Shown: positions 27,576 to 37,300, numbered from the stretch's first letter. The stretch is 64,000 nucleotides of DNA from Caryophanales bacterium UBA5364 (GCA_002410935.1 DHPM01000004.1:11235-75234), one strand, 5' to 3'. Notes: a model not told the origin generated them from the sequence alone. Program-made: numbers and translations.

Positions 27576-28598
27576 ATGAAAACAGCAGATTTTGATTTTG
27601 AATTACCAGAAAGACTTATTGCTCAAACACCACTTAAGGATCGTGAATCTTCAAGATTGTTAGTGTTAGATCGTAATACAGGAGATATTAATCATCATCA
27701 TTTCACAGATGTTATTGATTATTTAGAATCTGGAGATACTTTAGTATTAAATGATACGAAAGTCATACCCGCAAGATTACATGGGGTTAAAGAAGATACT
27801 AAAGCCATAATTGAAATATTAATGTTAAAAGAAATAAATAATGATGAATGGGAATGTTTAGTTAAACCTGCTAAAAGGGTTAAGGTAGGAACTATCATTA
27901 ACTTTGGTGATATTTTAAAAGCTGAATGTATTGCCGAGAGTGATGAAGGTATTCGCACCTTTAAACTAATATATAAGGGTATTTTATATGAAATACTAGA
28001 TACCTTAGGGGAAATGCCATTACCTCCTTATATTCATGCTAAATTGGATGATAAGGACCGTTATCAAACGGTATATGCTAAAAATAGAGGTAGTGCTGCT
28101 GCTCCAACAGCTGGACTTCATTTTACAACCTCTTTATTAGAAAAAATAAAAGAAAAAGGAATTAATATTGCTTATATTACTTTACATGTTGGATTAGGCA
28201 CTTTTAGACCAGTCAATGTTGATGATATTAGTGAGCATAAAATGCATTCTGAATTCTATATGATGGATAATAAGACAGCTGAATTATTAAATAAAACAAA
28301 AAAGCAAGGCAAAAGAATTATAAGTGTTGGTACTACTAGTACAAGAACTCTAGAAACGATTATGAATTTATATGGAACATTCAAAGAGTGTCATGGATGG
28401 ACGGATATTTTTATTTATCCAGGGTATAAATTTAAGGCTATTGACTCTTTAATTACTAACTTTCATTTACCTAAATCAACTCTTATTATGCTTATTAGTG
28501 CCTTCGCTGATCGTGATAAAGTATTAAATGCATACGAAGAAGCTGTAAAGGAAGAATATCGTTTTTTCTCATTTGGAGATAGTATGTTAATTAAGTAG
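27576..28598 (+). CDS. queA: S-adenosylmethionine:tRNA ribosyltransferase-isomerase QueA
   Basis: Makes epoxyqueuosine in tRNA by transferring the ribosyl group of SAM to 7-aminomethyl-7-deazaguanine. The 340-residue product begins [15 protein letters not shown] and contains the typical [22 protein letters not shown]-like [11 protein letters not shown] and [25 protein letters not shown] precedes the ATG. It follows ruvB as in many Bacilli, but tgt, the usual next gene, is not here; miaA follows after seven bases. Confidence 0.97.
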   Translation: MKTADFDFELPERLIAQTPLKDRESSRLLVLDRNTGDINHHHFTDVIDYLESGDTLVLNDTKVIPARLHGVKEDTKAIIEILMLKEINNDEWECLVKPAKRVKVGTIINFGDILKAECIAESDEGIRTFKLIYKGILYEILDTLGEMPLPPYIHAKLDDKDRYQTVYAKNRGSAAAPTAGLHFTTSLLEKIKEKGINIAYITLHVGLGTFRPVNVDDISEHKMHSEFYMMDNKTAELLNKTKKQGKRIISVGTTSTRTLETIMNLYGTFKECHGWTDIFIYPGYKFKAIDSLITNFHLPKSTLIMLISAFADRDKVLNAYEEAVKEEYRFFSFGDSMLIK

Positions 28599-28605
28599 GT
28601 GAATC

Positions 28606-29487
28606 ATGAATAAAATTATTGTTATTGTTGGACCAACTGGTGTTGGTAAAACAAAATTAAGTATCGAACTTGCTAAAAAATTAAATGGTGAAATCATTAA
28701 TGCTGATAGTACTCAAGTATTTAAGGACTTAGATATTGCTACTGCTAAAGCAACATTAGAGGAGCAAGAAAATATACCTCATCATTTAATTGATATAAAA
28801 GAGACAACTGAGGATTATACGGTATATGACTTTCAGTATGATGCTAGGAATAAGATCGATGAAATATTAAGTCATAATAAAACACCAATTATGGTTGGTG
28901 GAACAGGTTTATATATAAAAGCTAGTTTGTATAATTATGAATTTGAAGAAGAAAACCATAAGTTTAATTATGATGATTATTCAAACGAGGAATTATATGA
29001 GAAATTATTAAAAATAGATCCTCAAACTAAAATTCATAAGAATAATCGTAAACGAGTCGAAAGAGCACTTAGTTATTATGAAATTCATCACGTGGTAATG
29101 GATAATAATAAGGGAAATGAATTATTATATGATGCAATTTTTATTGGTTTAACTATTGATAGAACTGTTCTATACGATAGAATCAATAAACGAGTTGATG
29201 TCATGGTTAAGAACGGATTATTAGAAGAAGCACAAAAAATATATGAATCGAAAATTAGAACTAAAGCCGTTATGACTCCAATTGGTTATAAGGAATTATT
29301 TGATTATTTTGAAAATAAAAGTAGTTTAGCGGAATGCCTAGAGTTAATTAAACAAAGGAGTCGTAAATATGCCAAGAGACAATATACGTGGTTTAATAAT
29401 CAAATGAATGTAAAGTGGTTTAATGTTGAAATAGACAATTTTACTAGTACTGTTAATGAAATATTAGAGTATATAGAAAAGATATAG
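28606..29487 (+). CDS. miaA: tRNA dimethylallyltransferase MiaA
   Basis: Adds a dimethylallyl group to A37 of tRNAs reading UNN codons. The 293-residue protein has the P-loop GPTGVGKT (residues 9-16), ADSTQVFKDLDIATAK with the catalytic Asp, PHHLIDI, the GGTGLYIKA loop and the C-terminal KQRSRKYAKRQYTWFNNQ. It starts seven bases after queA, so the two tRNA-modification genes form one transcript. Confidence 0.96.
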   Translation: MNKIIVIVGPTGVGKTKLSIELAKKLNGEIINADSTQVFKDLDIATAKATLEEQENIPHHLIDIKETTEDYTVYDFQYDARNKIDEILSHNKTPIMVGGTGLYIKASLYNYEFEEENHKFNYDDYSNEELYEKLLKIDPQTKIHKNNRKRVERALSYYEIHHVVMDNNKGNELLYDAIFIGLTIDRTVLYDRINKRVDVMVKNGLLEEAQKIYESKIRTKAVMTPIGYKELFDYFENKSSLAECLELIKQRSRKYAKRQYTWFNNQMNVKWFNVEIDNFTSTVNEILEYIEKI

Positions 29488-29507
29488 TTTGTTGCTATAT
29501 CTTTTTT
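29479..29507 (+). terminator. Terminator of queA-miaA
   Basis: Stem AAGATATAG/CTATATCTT with a T run, overlapping the miaA stop codon. Confidence 0.85.
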
Positions 29508-29581
29508 ATATAAAAATAGTTAATTATTTTGTCAAAATATGATATAATAAAGTGTCAAGAAGGTAAGGAGTGTGGTGTTCT

Positions 29582-30349
29582 ATGAATTGTAATAAATGTG
29601 GAACTAAAAATAATTTAAAATCAAAGTATTGTACTCAATGTGGTGAATCATTAATTAAAACTAATGATTATAATGGATTCGATATTAAACCAGAATTAGT
29701 TACTAGTAAAGAAGTCATTCCTAATAAATTTATAAAATACATTAAATTTATCTTAGCTATATTATTAAAACCAGTTACAACTTTAAAAAAAGATATTAAT
29801 ATGTTTGACGATACTAAAAAGTCAGTAATCTTTAGTGGAGTTATTGTTGCTTCAGCAACTATTATTACACTTATTAATAATCTTATTGATGCTATTACAT
29901 CAAAGACTTATCATTGGATGACTGGTCAATACATTATTAAACCTAAATGGTCAAATATTGATTTAATGGATTACTTTAAATTAAGTATTAATAATTTTGT
30001 TATTTATGCCATTATATTATTATCGATTGCTATGGTATATTATTTAGCAGGTTTAATTATAAAAAAGGAAATTAAATTTTCTAGATTATTAGGTGTTGCT
30101 ACTGTATCAGTTATACCAGTAATTATTGGTTCGATGGTCTTAATGCCAATTTTCAATCATTTTTCAATCCTTTTAGGAATGATTATTTCAATGGCTAGTA
30201 CTATTTATACAATTATTATTTTAACCGAAAGTATGAGTCGGGAATTTAACCTTAAAGATAGTGACCTTAAAATTCAATTTAATGTAATCTGCTTAACTAT
30301 TTTAATAACTTCAGGGTTATATGCTTTTCTAGATTTTCTTACGTTTTAA
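29582..30349 (+). CDS. Zinc-ribbon plus Yip1-like multi-pass membrane protein
   Basis: A 255-residue protein. Residues 3-21 form a zinc ribbon (CNKCG ... CTQCG). After a linker come about five hydrophobic segments (residues about 85-105, 145-165, 175-190, 195-215 and 230-250), matching the Yip1/YIPF-like domain layout seen in many Firmicutes zinc-ribbon membrane proteins. Function unknown. ATG 29582 is used with AAGGAG at 29565-29570; a GTG at 29570 overlaps that site. A similar, much shorter zinc-ribbon membrane gene follows. Confidence 0.75.
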   Translation: MNCNKCGTKNNLKSKYCTQCGESLIKTNDYNGFDIKPELVTSKEVIPNKFIKYIKFILAILLKPVTTLKKDINMFDDTKKSVIFSGVIVASATIITLINNLIDAITSKTYHWMTGQYIIKPKWSNIDLMDYFKLSINNFVIYAIILLSIAMVYYLAGLIIKKEIKFSRLLGVATVSVIPVIIGSMVLMPIFNHFSILLGMIISMASTIYTIIILTESMSREFNLKDSDLKIQFNVICLTILITSGLYAFLDFLTF

Positions 30350-30392
30350 TAAGTCTTTAATAAAAAATATTATAATAAAGAGAGGGTGGAAT

Positions 30393-30593
30393 ATGATTTG
30401 TTCTAATTGTGGTAAAAAGAATAGTAAAAATAAATATTTTTGTGAAAATTGTAATCATAACATTATACAAAAAAATAAAAACATTATATGTAATAAAATT
30501 AAACAATTTATTATTAAATATAAAAAATACTGCATAACTTATGCTATTTTGCTTTTAACTTTAGTAACCGGAATATTTGTTTATAATAGTTAA
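30393..30593 (+). CDS. Small zinc-ribbon membrane protein
   Basis: A 66-residue protein with a zinc ribbon (CSNCG at residues 3-7, CENC at 17-20), a basic linker with a further cysteine pair region, and one C-terminal membrane helix (about residues 47-63). It looks like a stripped version of the preceding gene. AGAGGGTGG precedes the ATG. Function unknown; the adjacency suggests the two work together. Confidence 0.65.
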   Translation: MICSNCGKKNSKNKYFCENCNHNIIQKNKNIICNKIKQFIIKYKKYCITYAILLLTLVTGIFVYNS

Positions 30594-30599
30594 ACAAAG

Positions 30600-30637
30600 A
30601 AAAAAGATATTAAGATTCAACTTTAATATCTTTTTTT
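30600..30637. terminator. Bidirectional terminator between the small zinc-ribbon gene and rnj
   Basis: Long stem AAAAAGATATTAAG/CTTTAATATCTTTTT with A and T flanks. It includes the rnj stop codon on the minus strand. Confidence 0.8.
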
Positions 30638-32298
30638 ACATTCATAATGACCGGTAGAATAATTGGTTTTCTTCCTGTTTTATCATATATAAATGGTGTT
30701 AATGTAGAAATGACTTCATTTTTTATATCAGTGTAATTAATAGGTTTTTTAAGTTTAGAATTAATAGCCTTTTTAGCTTGTTCTTCTAATTGTTTTAAAA
30801 GTTCAGTATTATCATTTACGAGGACAAAACCTCTTGTTGTAATATTGATTTTACCTAATAATTCATTATTATTAGTATCTAAATTAGCAATAACAATGAC
30901 AATACCATCGCTAGCCATTACTTTTCTATCTTTCATAACCGCATTACTTACATCACCAATACGATTCCCATCAACATAAACATCACCAGCTTGGATATAC
31001 CCCATCTTTTTAACGTGTCCTTTGTTCATTGATAAAACTTCACCATTAGCTAAAACAAAAGTGTTTTCTTTAGGTATATCACATTCAATAGCAATATCAG
31101 CATGCTTCTTTAACATACGATATTCACCATGGAAAGGCATGAAATATTTAGGATTAATTAGACGAATCATTAATTTTAATTCTTCAGAACTACCATGTCC
31201 ACTAGTATGAATGTCACTTAATGAGGTGTTAGTATATACGTCAACCCCTTTTAAGTATAATTTATTAATTGTTCTTGAGACACTTAAAGCATTGCCTGGG
31301 ATGGTTGAAGATGAGAAAATAACGACATCATCAGGTTGTAATTTTATTTGACGATGGTTACCATTAGCAATTCTACTAAGAGCCGCTAGCGGTTCTCCTT
31401 GACTACCAGTACAAAGTAAACATACTTTTTCTGGTGGTAACTTGTTAGCTTCTTCAGGACTAATAAATACTTCTTTATTATTTATATAACCACCTTGAAT
31501 AGATATATCAATATTATTCTCCATACTACGACCAAAAGTAGCAATCTTACGACCCGTTCTAGCACATGTTTCAACAATATGTTTTAAACGATAAATGTTA
31601 GAAGCAAATGTCGCAATAATAATTCTACTTTGATGACGACTAATAATATCTGATAAAGCTTCATCGACTTTTGATTCACTTAATGAAAAACCATCATTTA
31701 AAGCATTAGTACTGTCACTTAATAATAAAGTAACACCTTTTTTACCGATTTCTGCCATCTTATGTAGGCTAGCCATTGGACCAATAGGGGTTAAATCAAA
31801 TTTAAAATCACCTGTTGATACAATTGTACCGTTGGGAGTATGAACACATATCCCATGTGAATCAGGAATAGAGTGAGTTGTTTTAAAAAACTCTACTTCC
31901 ATAGATTTAAATTTTACCTTAATATCTTCCGTTAAAACCATAATATTTTTAAATCTAATATTTTTATCATCTAATTTTCTCTTAATTAAGCCAACTGCTT
32001 GATTAGGAGCATAAATTACAGGAATATTAACTGATTGTAATAAAAATGGTATTCCTCCAATATGATCTTCATGACCATGTGTAATAAATAAAGCTTTAAT
32101 TTTTGATTCGTTTTTCTTTAAAAATGTAAAATCAGGAATGACATAATCAATTCCCATTAACTCTCCCGCTGGGAAAGTTACACCCGCATCCATAATTATT
32201 ATTTCATTATTATGCATTACACAATACATATTTTTTCCTACTTCACCAAGTCCACCTAAAGCAAACACTTTAGTATCTCCGTTTTCGAAAAATTTCAT
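30610..32298 (-). CDS. rnj: Ribonuclease J
   Basis: A beta-CASP metallo-beta-lactamase RNase with 5'-3' exonuclease and endonuclease activity, central to mRNA turnover in Bacilli. The 562-residue product has the zinc motif HGHEDH (residues 74-79), an STGDFKFD region, the beta-CASP domain (residues about 210-370, TFASNIYRLKHIVE, CTGSQGEP) and motif SGHGSSEELKLM with the catalytic histidines. Only one copy is visible; B. subtilis has two. Its start follows AAAGGAG on the minus strand, and a promoter is at 32344-32372. Confidence 0.96.
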   Translation of the reverse strand: MKFFENGDTKVFALGGLGEVGKNMYCVMHNNEIIIMDAGVTFPAGELMGIDYVIPDFTFLKKNESKIKALFITHGHEDHIGGIPFLLQSVNIPVIYAPNQAVGLIKRKLDDKNIRFKNIMVLTEDIKVKFKSMEVEFFKTTHSIPDSHGICVHTPNGTIVSTGDFKFDLTPIGPMASLHKMAEIGKKGVTLLLSDSTNALNDGFSLSESKVDEALSDIISRHQSRIIIATFASNIYRLKHIVETCARTGRKIATFGRSMENNIDISIQGGYINNKEVFISPEEANKLPPEKVCLLCTGSQGEPLAALSRIANGNHRQIKLQPDDVVIFSSSTIPGNALSVSRTINKLYLKGVDVYTNTSLSDIHTSGHGSSEELKLMIRLINPKYFMPFHGEYRMLKKHADIAIECDIPKENTFVLANGEVLSMNKGHVKKMGYIQAGDVYVDGNRIGDVSNAVMKDRKVMASDGIVIVIANLDTNNNELLGKINITTRGFVLVNDNTELLKQLEEQAKKAINSKLKKPINYTDIKNEVISTLTPFIYDKTGRKPIILPVIMNVKKDIKVES

Positions 32299-32343
32299 AT
32301 AAACTCCTTTCTATATAAATTTATTAAAAAATTTAACTATCTA

Positions 32344-32372
32344 ATTATATCTTTTTTTTGTCAGTTTGTCTA
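32344..32372 (-). promoter_or_regulatory. Promoter of rnj
   Basis: Minus strand: TAGACA (32372-32367), a 17-bp spacer and TATAAT (32349-32344). The rest of the gap up to ftsY (about 130 bp) shows no other structure that I can support. Confidence 0.6.
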
Positions 32373-32523
32373 GTGTTAGTTAATTATGATTATTATTTCC
32401 TTTATTATTATGTAACAAGGCACAAGCTTTAATCAAAAAATAATATAAAGATAACTTTTCTCTTTTTACTAGCAATTTGATAATAAATGGTGTAAAATGT
32501 ATATAGTAATAGTGGGTGACAAA

Positions 32524-33510
32524 ATGGGATTATTTGATAAGTTTAAAAAAGTTTTTAATATTGAAACAAAAAAAGAAATAGAAGTATATGAAAAAGGATT
32601 AGAAAAATCAAGAGATGATTTTGTTTCTAAATTAAATCTATTAAATAAAAAATATAAAAAAGTAAATAGTGAATATTTTGAAGAATTAGAAGAAATCTTA
32701 ATTATGGCTGATATTGGGGTCAATACAGTGATGGAGTTTATTGATCGATTAAAGAAAAGAGTTAAAAGTGAAAATATTATTTCGTCAGATGATTTAAAAG
32801 AAGTAATTGTTGACGAAATGTTTATTATTTATATTAATAATGAAGTAATTGTTAATAAAATCAATTATAGTAGTGAAGGACCAACTGTTATCCTGTTTGT
32901 TGGTGTTAACGGTGCTGGTAAGACAACAACAATTGGTAAAATTGCTTATAAATTAATTAGTGAAAACAAAAAGGTCATGATGATTGCTGGTGATACCTTT
33001 AGAGCAGGTGCCTCAGAACAACTCCAAGTATGGGGTGACAGAGTAGGATGTAAGGTTATTAATAAGGATACTACTGATGCTGCTAGTGTTATTTATGATG
33101 GAATAGTTACGGCGAAAGAAGAAAATTATGATGTGGTTTTAATTGATACTGCGGGAAGACTACAAAATAAGGTTAATCTAATGAATGAATTAGAAAAAAT
33201 CAATAAGGTTATTGGTAACTTAATACCAAATGCTCCTCATGAAACCTTATTAGTAATTGATGCGACAACTGGTCAAAATGGTATTAGCCAAGCTAAAAGT
33301 TTTAAAGAAATAACGAATATTACGGGAATTGTTTTAACTAAGTTAGATGGCACAGCTAAAGGTGGTATTGTTCTAGCTATTAAAGAAAGCGTTGGTATTC
33401 CTGTTAAGTTTGTTGGTTTAGGTGAAAAAAGGGAAGATTTACGAGTCTTTGATATTGAAAAATACATCTATGGATTATTTAAGGATTTAGTAGGTGGTAA
33501 GAATGACTAA
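32524..33510 (+). CDS. ftsY: Signal recognition particle receptor FtsY
   Basis: SRP receptor GTPase that docks ribosome-SRP complexes at the membrane. The 328-residue protein has a short basic N-terminus, the four-helix N domain, and the G domain with GVNGAGKTTTIGKIA, GDTFRAGA, DTAGR and TKLDGTAKGG. The acidic A domain of E. coli FtsY is missing, normal for Gram-positives. ATG 32524 (MGLFDKFKKVF) follows GGGTGAC; a longer frame starting near 32497 adds residues unlike the family. It leads the ftsY-ylxM-ATPase unit; the next gene overlaps its end by eight bases. Confidence 0.96.
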   Translation: MGLFDKFKKVFNIETKKEIEVYEKGLEKSRDDFVSKLNLLNKKYKKVNSEYFEELEEILIMADIGVNTVMEFIDRLKKRVKSENIISSDDLKEVIVDEMFIIYINNEVIVNKINYSSEGPTVILFVGVNGAGKTTTIGKIAYKLISENKKVMMIAGDTFRAGASEQLQVWGDRVGCKVINKDTTDAASVIYDGIVTAKEENYDVVLIDTAGRLQNKVNLMNELEKINKVIGNLIPNAPHETLLVIDATTGQNGISQAKSFKEITNITGIVLTKLDGTAKGGIVLAIKESVGIPVKFVGLGEKREDLRVFDIEKYIYGLFKDLVGGKND

Positions 33511-33778
33511 AGTTAAAAGTAATTATCGTTCAGTTGTTATTAATGAAGTAGCTATTCTAATGCAAATATGTTTATTCTTCTTTGCAATGGTTTTAGGAGT
33601 TATATCATTATTTGAAAAAGAATTTATGTCAATATCTTGTTTAATCTTAAGTCTTGGAATGTTTTTCATGGCTTATAATAATCATAAAGTTTATCTAAAA
33701 AAATACGCAACAATTATTTATTTTATATTAGGAGTAGGGTCATTACTTATTGCCCTAAACTTATTAAATAATGGATAA
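33503..33778 (+). CDS. Small membrane protein between ftsY and ylxM
   Basis: A 91-residue protein with three probable membrane helices (about residues 15-36, 40-58 and 66-88) and a basic N-terminus. No family recognised. It overlaps ftsY by eight bases and ylxM by eight bases, so it is translated within the SRP operon. ATG 33503 follows TAGGTGGT. A role at the membrane with the SRP receptor is possible but unproven. Confidence 0.7.
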   Translation: MTKVKSNYRSVVINEVAILMQICLFFFAMVLGVISLFEKEFMSISCLILSLGMFFMAYNNHKVYLKKYATIIYFILGVGSLLIALNLLNNG

Positions 33779-34061
33779 TAGCTTTTATATTATAAACTTG
33801 TATGATTATTATGGAGAACTATTAACTGAAAAACAACAAAGATATTTTGAAGATTATTACTTCAATAATTTAACACTAAGTGAGATTGCTGAAAACAATA
33901 GTATTAGTCGTAATGCTGTTCATAAACAAATAAAAGATGTTGTTATCAAATTAGAAAATTATGAGGCAAAGCTTAATCTTTATCAAAAAGGGTTAAAGAT
34001 CAATGAAATAATTAGTAACTTAGATGAAAAAATAAAAGAAGAAATAAAAGAATTAATATAA
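33771..34061 (+). CDS. ylxM: YlxM-like helix-turn-helix protein of the SRP operon
   Basis: A 96-residue protein resembling the YlxM/p13 family. The sigma-70 region-4-like helix-turn-helix is clear: LLTEKQQRYFEDYYFNNLTLSEIAENNSISRNAVHKQIKD, followed by a coiled region. Streptococcal YlxM binds SRP components and influences SRP activity. It usually lies between ftsY and ffh, as here, apart from the inserted ATPase gene. Confidence 0.88.
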   Translation: MDNSFYIINLYDYYGELLTEKQQRYFEDYYFNNLTLSEIAENNSISRNAVHKQIKDVVIKLENYEAKLNLYQKGLKINEIISNLDEKIKEEIKELI

Positions 34062-34072
34062 AGGGTGATTAA

Positions 34073-35830
34073 ATGTTTGGAAAAGTAGTATATGTTAGCG
34101 ATAATTCGGCTCATGTAAAAATAACTGATAAAGAGTCATTAGCTACTAACTTATTAAATTTTCATGTTGTGTTTGAAAGCGATGGAAAAAGAATTTTAGG
34201 AGAAATTGATGACATAAGTGAAGATTTAATTAAAGTTGAATTTTTAGGTGAATTCATTGGCAATCGTTTTGTTGGAGGTATTCTTAATAAACCTTCATTA
34301 TCATCAACGATTAGAGTTATCAACAAAGAAGAAATAGCTTTAATTGTTGGGGAAACATCACCTGGTAGTATGGAATTAGGTGTTAGTCCCTTATATGATG
34401 GCTGTTCAATCATGTTAGATATCAACCATTTCTTTAGTAACCATATGGCTATTTTCGGTAATACAGGTAGTGGTAAATCATGTGGTGTTGCTAGACTAGT
34501 TCAAAACCTATTTTCAAATAAGAACTTTTTACCATATCGCGCTAATATCTTTATCTTTGATGCATATAGTGAATATCACAATGCTTTTAAAGATATTAAT
34601 AAAATTAATCCTAATTATAATTTTAAATATTATTCAACTGAGGATGAAGCAACTTCTGAAAACAAACTAAGAATACCTTTATGGTTATTAGAAGTAGATG
34701 ATTTAGCTTTATTATTAAATGCAAACGATCATGCTCAATTACCAATTATTGAAAGAATGTTAAAATTAGCGAATATCTTTGCTGGTAAATCAGAGGATGC
34801 ACTGAGATATAAAAACCATTTAATAGCAAGTGCTATTATGGCTATTTTATTTACTAATCAAACTTCACCAGCTAAAAGAAATGATGTCTTTTCTATTTTA
34901 GCTAGTTGTTCAACTCCACAATTTAATTTAGAAGCTCCAGTTCAAGGAATTGGTTATACGAGATCATTTAGAGATTGCTTTATCATTGATACCGCAGGGC
35001 AATTTCCTGAAAGTAATTTAATGACTAAGTATGTATCATCATTTATTGATGATAAACTAAATGAATATGATCCGGATGAAATAAATTATTATACTTTAGA
35101 TGATTTAGAAAAAGCCCTTAGTTTCACTTTGATTTCAGAAGGGTTACTAAGAAATGAGAAAGCTTTTAATTCAGCTATTACTTTAAAAGTTAGATTGCAC
35201 TCATTAGCTATTAGTAAAGAAGCAGAGTTCTTTACTTATCCTACTTTTATAACGATGCAAAATTATATTGCTTCATTAGTTACCTTAGGTACTAAGAAGG
35301 CTCAAATCGTTAACTTTAACTTAGCTGATATCGATGACTCATTAGCTAAAGTTATTACTAAAATATTTACTAAAATGTTATTTAAATTTACTAAAGATTT
35401 AGGTACTAGGGCATCGATTCCATTTCATATCTTTTTAGAGGAATCTCACCGATATGTACAAAATGATGGAGATAGATTCTTAATTGGTTATAATATCTTT
35501 GAGAGAGTTGCTAAAGAAGGTAGAAAGTATGGTCTTATGTTAAACTTAATATCTCAAAGACCAGTAGAACTATCGGATACCGTTATTTCTCAAGTAAGTA
35601 ATTTCTTAATCTTTAGAATGAATCATCCTCGTGATATTGAATATATCCGTAAGATGTTACCAAATATTAGTTCGGAAATTGTTGAAAAACAAAAGAGTTT
35701 ACAACCCGGTACTTGTGTTGCTTTCGGTAAAGCCTTTAAAGTACCAATGATTGTTAAAATGGAAATGCCTGATCCTGAACCATATAGTGCTAACTGTGAT
35801 GTTGTTCAAAGTTGGGCCGTTAATCAATAA
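34073..35830 (+). CDS. HerA-like (FtsK/HerA superfamily, DUF87) ATPase, copy 1
   Basis: A 585-residue ATPase of the HerA type. The N-terminal HAS-like beta barrel covers about residues 1-110, the P-loop is GNTGSGKS (129-136), and a Walker B-like IFLEESHRYVQND lies in the second half, followed by SQRPVELSDTVISQVSNF. HerA proteins are hexameric DNA translocases, often with NurA nucleases, but no nuclease gene is near. It starts 12 bases after ylxM, in front of ffh, an unusual place. A strong terminator follows. A paralogue of nearly the same length lies at 56374-58146. Confidence 0.85.
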   Translation: MFGKVVYVSDNSAHVKITDKESLATNLLNFHVVFESDGKRILGEIDDISEDLIKVEFLGEFIGNRFVGGILNKPSLSSTIRVINKEEIALIVGETSPGSMELGVSPLYDGCSIMLDINHFFSNHMAIFGNTGSGKSCGVARLVQNLFSNKNFLPYRANIFIFDAYSEYHNAFKDINKINPNYNFKYYSTEDEATSENKLRIPLWLLEVDDLALLLNANDHAQLPIIERMLKLANIFAGKSEDALRYKNHLIASAIMAILFTNQTSPAKRNDVFSILASCSTPQFNLEAPVQGIGYTRSFRDCFIIDTAGQFPESNLMTKYVSSFIDDKLNEYDPDEINYYTLDDLEKALSFTLISEGLLRNEKAFNSAITLKVRLHSLAISKEAEFFTYPTFITMQNYIASLVTLGTKKAQIVNFNLADIDDSLAKVITKIFTKMLFKFTKDLGTRASIPFHIFLEESHRYVQNDGDRFLIGYNIFERVAKEGRKYGLMLNLISQRPVELSDTVISQVSNFLIFRMNHPRDIEYIRKMLPNISSEIVEKQKSLQPGTCVAFGKAFKVPMIVKMEMPDPEPYSANCDVVQSWAVNQ

Positions 35831-35850
35831 AATAATATTATAATAATTGA

Positions 35851-35881
35851 AGGTAATATGTTTTAACATATTACCTTTTTA
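35851..35881 (+). terminator. Terminator after HerA-like copy 1
   Basis: Perfect 12-bp stem AGGTAATATGTT/AACATATTACCT with a TT loop, then TTTTT. Confidence 0.9.
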
Positions 35882-35889
35882 TTTTATTC

Positions 35890-35918
35890 TTCAATTAATT
35901 AATAAAATAGTGTATAAT
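35890..35918 (+). promoter_or_regulatory. Promoter of ffh
   Basis: TTCAAT (35890-35895), a 17-bp spacer and TATAAT (35913-35918), 18 bp before the start codon. Confidence 0.6.
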
Positions 35919-35935
35919 TTGTAATAGGTGATAAA

Positions 35936-37237
35936 ATGTTTGAGAATTTAGGAGATAGATTGCAGAATGCAATTAATAAAATAAAAGGTTATGGGAAAAT
36001 AACTGAAGAAAATATTGGTGAAGTAACTAGAGAAATTAGATTAGCATTATTAGAAGCTGATGTTAACTATGTTGTTGTTAAAGAATTTATTAATAATGTT
36101 AAGACTAAAGCCCTTGGTGAAGAAGTTAGTAAGAGTTTAAAACCTGGTGAAGTGTTTGTTAAAATAGTTAAAGATGAGTTAGTAGCTTTACTAGGTGGTA
36201 ATAAAGAAGACTTATATACTAAAGGGAGTCCTAGTGTATTAATGTTAGTAGGATTACAAGGATCAGGTAAAACCACAACGATTGGTAAACTAAGTTTATT
36301 ATTAAGAAAAAAATATAATAAAAAGCCATTATTAGTAGCTTGTGATGTTTATCGTCCCGCTGCTATTGATCAATTAAAACAAATTGGTAAACAACTTAAT
36401 ATTGAAGTATATGAAGAAGGAGCAGGTAATCCGGTAACGATTGCTGAAAATGCGATTAAGTATGCAAAAGAAAATGGATTTAATTATGTCTTAATCGATA
36501 CCGCAGGTCGTCTTCATATTGATGAAGTTTTAATGACTGAATTAAGTAATATTAATGATATCGTTAAACCAGATGAAATATTATTAGTAGTTGATAGTAT
36601 GACTGGTCAAGATGCTATTAATGTTATCACAGGATTCAATGATAAATTAAAACTTACTGGGGCTGTATTGACTAAACTAGATGGTGACACTAGGGGAGGA
36701 GCCGCTTTATCAATTAGACATTTAACTAATGTACCAATTAAGTTTATTGGTGTTAGTGAAAAGATGGATGGATTAGAAGAATTCTATCCAGATCGCATGG
36801 CTACTCGTATCTTGGGTATGGGTGACCTCATGAGTATGATTGAAAAGGCTGAAGAAGTAATAGACCAAGAAGAAGCAATTAAAGCAAGTAAAAGATTAGA
36901 GAAAGGTAAATTTGATTTAGAAGACTTTTTAAGTAGTTTAAGACAAGTAAAAAAACTAGGACCTTTAGAAAATCTTATTAAAATGATCCCCGGAGCATCA
37001 AAACTAGGAGATATTAAAATAGATCCTAAAGACCTAGCTCATGTTGAAGCTATTATTTATTCAATGACTCCATATGAACGAAGACACCCTGAAATATTAA
37101 AGGCAAGTCGTAAGATAAGAATTGCTAAAGGATCAGGTAGAAGTGTCGAAGAAGTCAACCAATTACTTAAAAAATTTGACCAAATGAAAGTTATGATGAA
37201 ACAGTTCCAAAAAGGGAACATAAAACTACCTTTTTAA
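35936..37237 (+). CDS. ffh: Signal recognition particle GTPase Ffh (SRP54)
   Basis: Binds 4.5S/6S-like SRP RNA and signal sequences. The 433-residue protein has the N domain, the G domain with GLQGSGKTTTIGKL, DVYRPAA, DTAGRLH and TKLDGDTRGGA, and the methionine-rich M domain at the C-terminus (MKVMMKQFQKG). It ends soon after the M-domain helices without the long glycine-methionine tail of some homologues. It has its own promoter, separated from the rest of the SRP cluster by a terminator. No SRP RNA gene was seen nearby. Confidence 0.96.
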   Translation: MFENLGDRLQNAINKIKGYGKITEENIGEVTREIRLALLEADVNYVVVKEFINNVKTKALGEEVSKSLKPGEVFVKIVKDELVALLGGNKEDLYTKGSPSVLMLVGLQGSGKTTTIGKLSLLLRKKYNKKPLLVACDVYRPAAIDQLKQIGKQLNIEVYEEGAGNPVTIAENAIKYAKENGFNYVLIDTAGRLHIDEVLMTELSNINDIVKPDEILLVVDSMTGQDAINVITGFNDKLKLTGAVLTKLDGDTRGGAALSIRHLTNVPIKFIGVSEKMDGLEEFYPDRMATRILGMGDLMSMIEKAEEVIDQEEAIKASKRLEKGKFDLEDFLSSLRQVKKLGPLENLIKMIPGASKLGDIKIDPKDLAHVEAIIYSMTPYERRHPEILKASRKIRIAKGSGRSVEEVNQLLKKFDQMKVMMKQFQKGNIKLPF

Positions 37238-37300
37238 AGGCAAATAACATATGCAACATTTAACCTCTGTCATATTATAAAATAGATAAGGGGGATAAAA

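Noticed and set aside
32373-32500. SRP RNA or other structured RNA in the gap before ftsY
   Set aside because: The stretch is plain AT-rich sequence without a stable helix or conserved GNAR-type loop that I could find.
34073-35830. HerA-like ATPases as an anti-phage defence system (HerA-SIR2 or HerA-DUF4297 type)
   Set aside because: Neither copy has a neighbouring SIR2, DUF4297 or nuclease gene, and both sit in housekeeping contexts.
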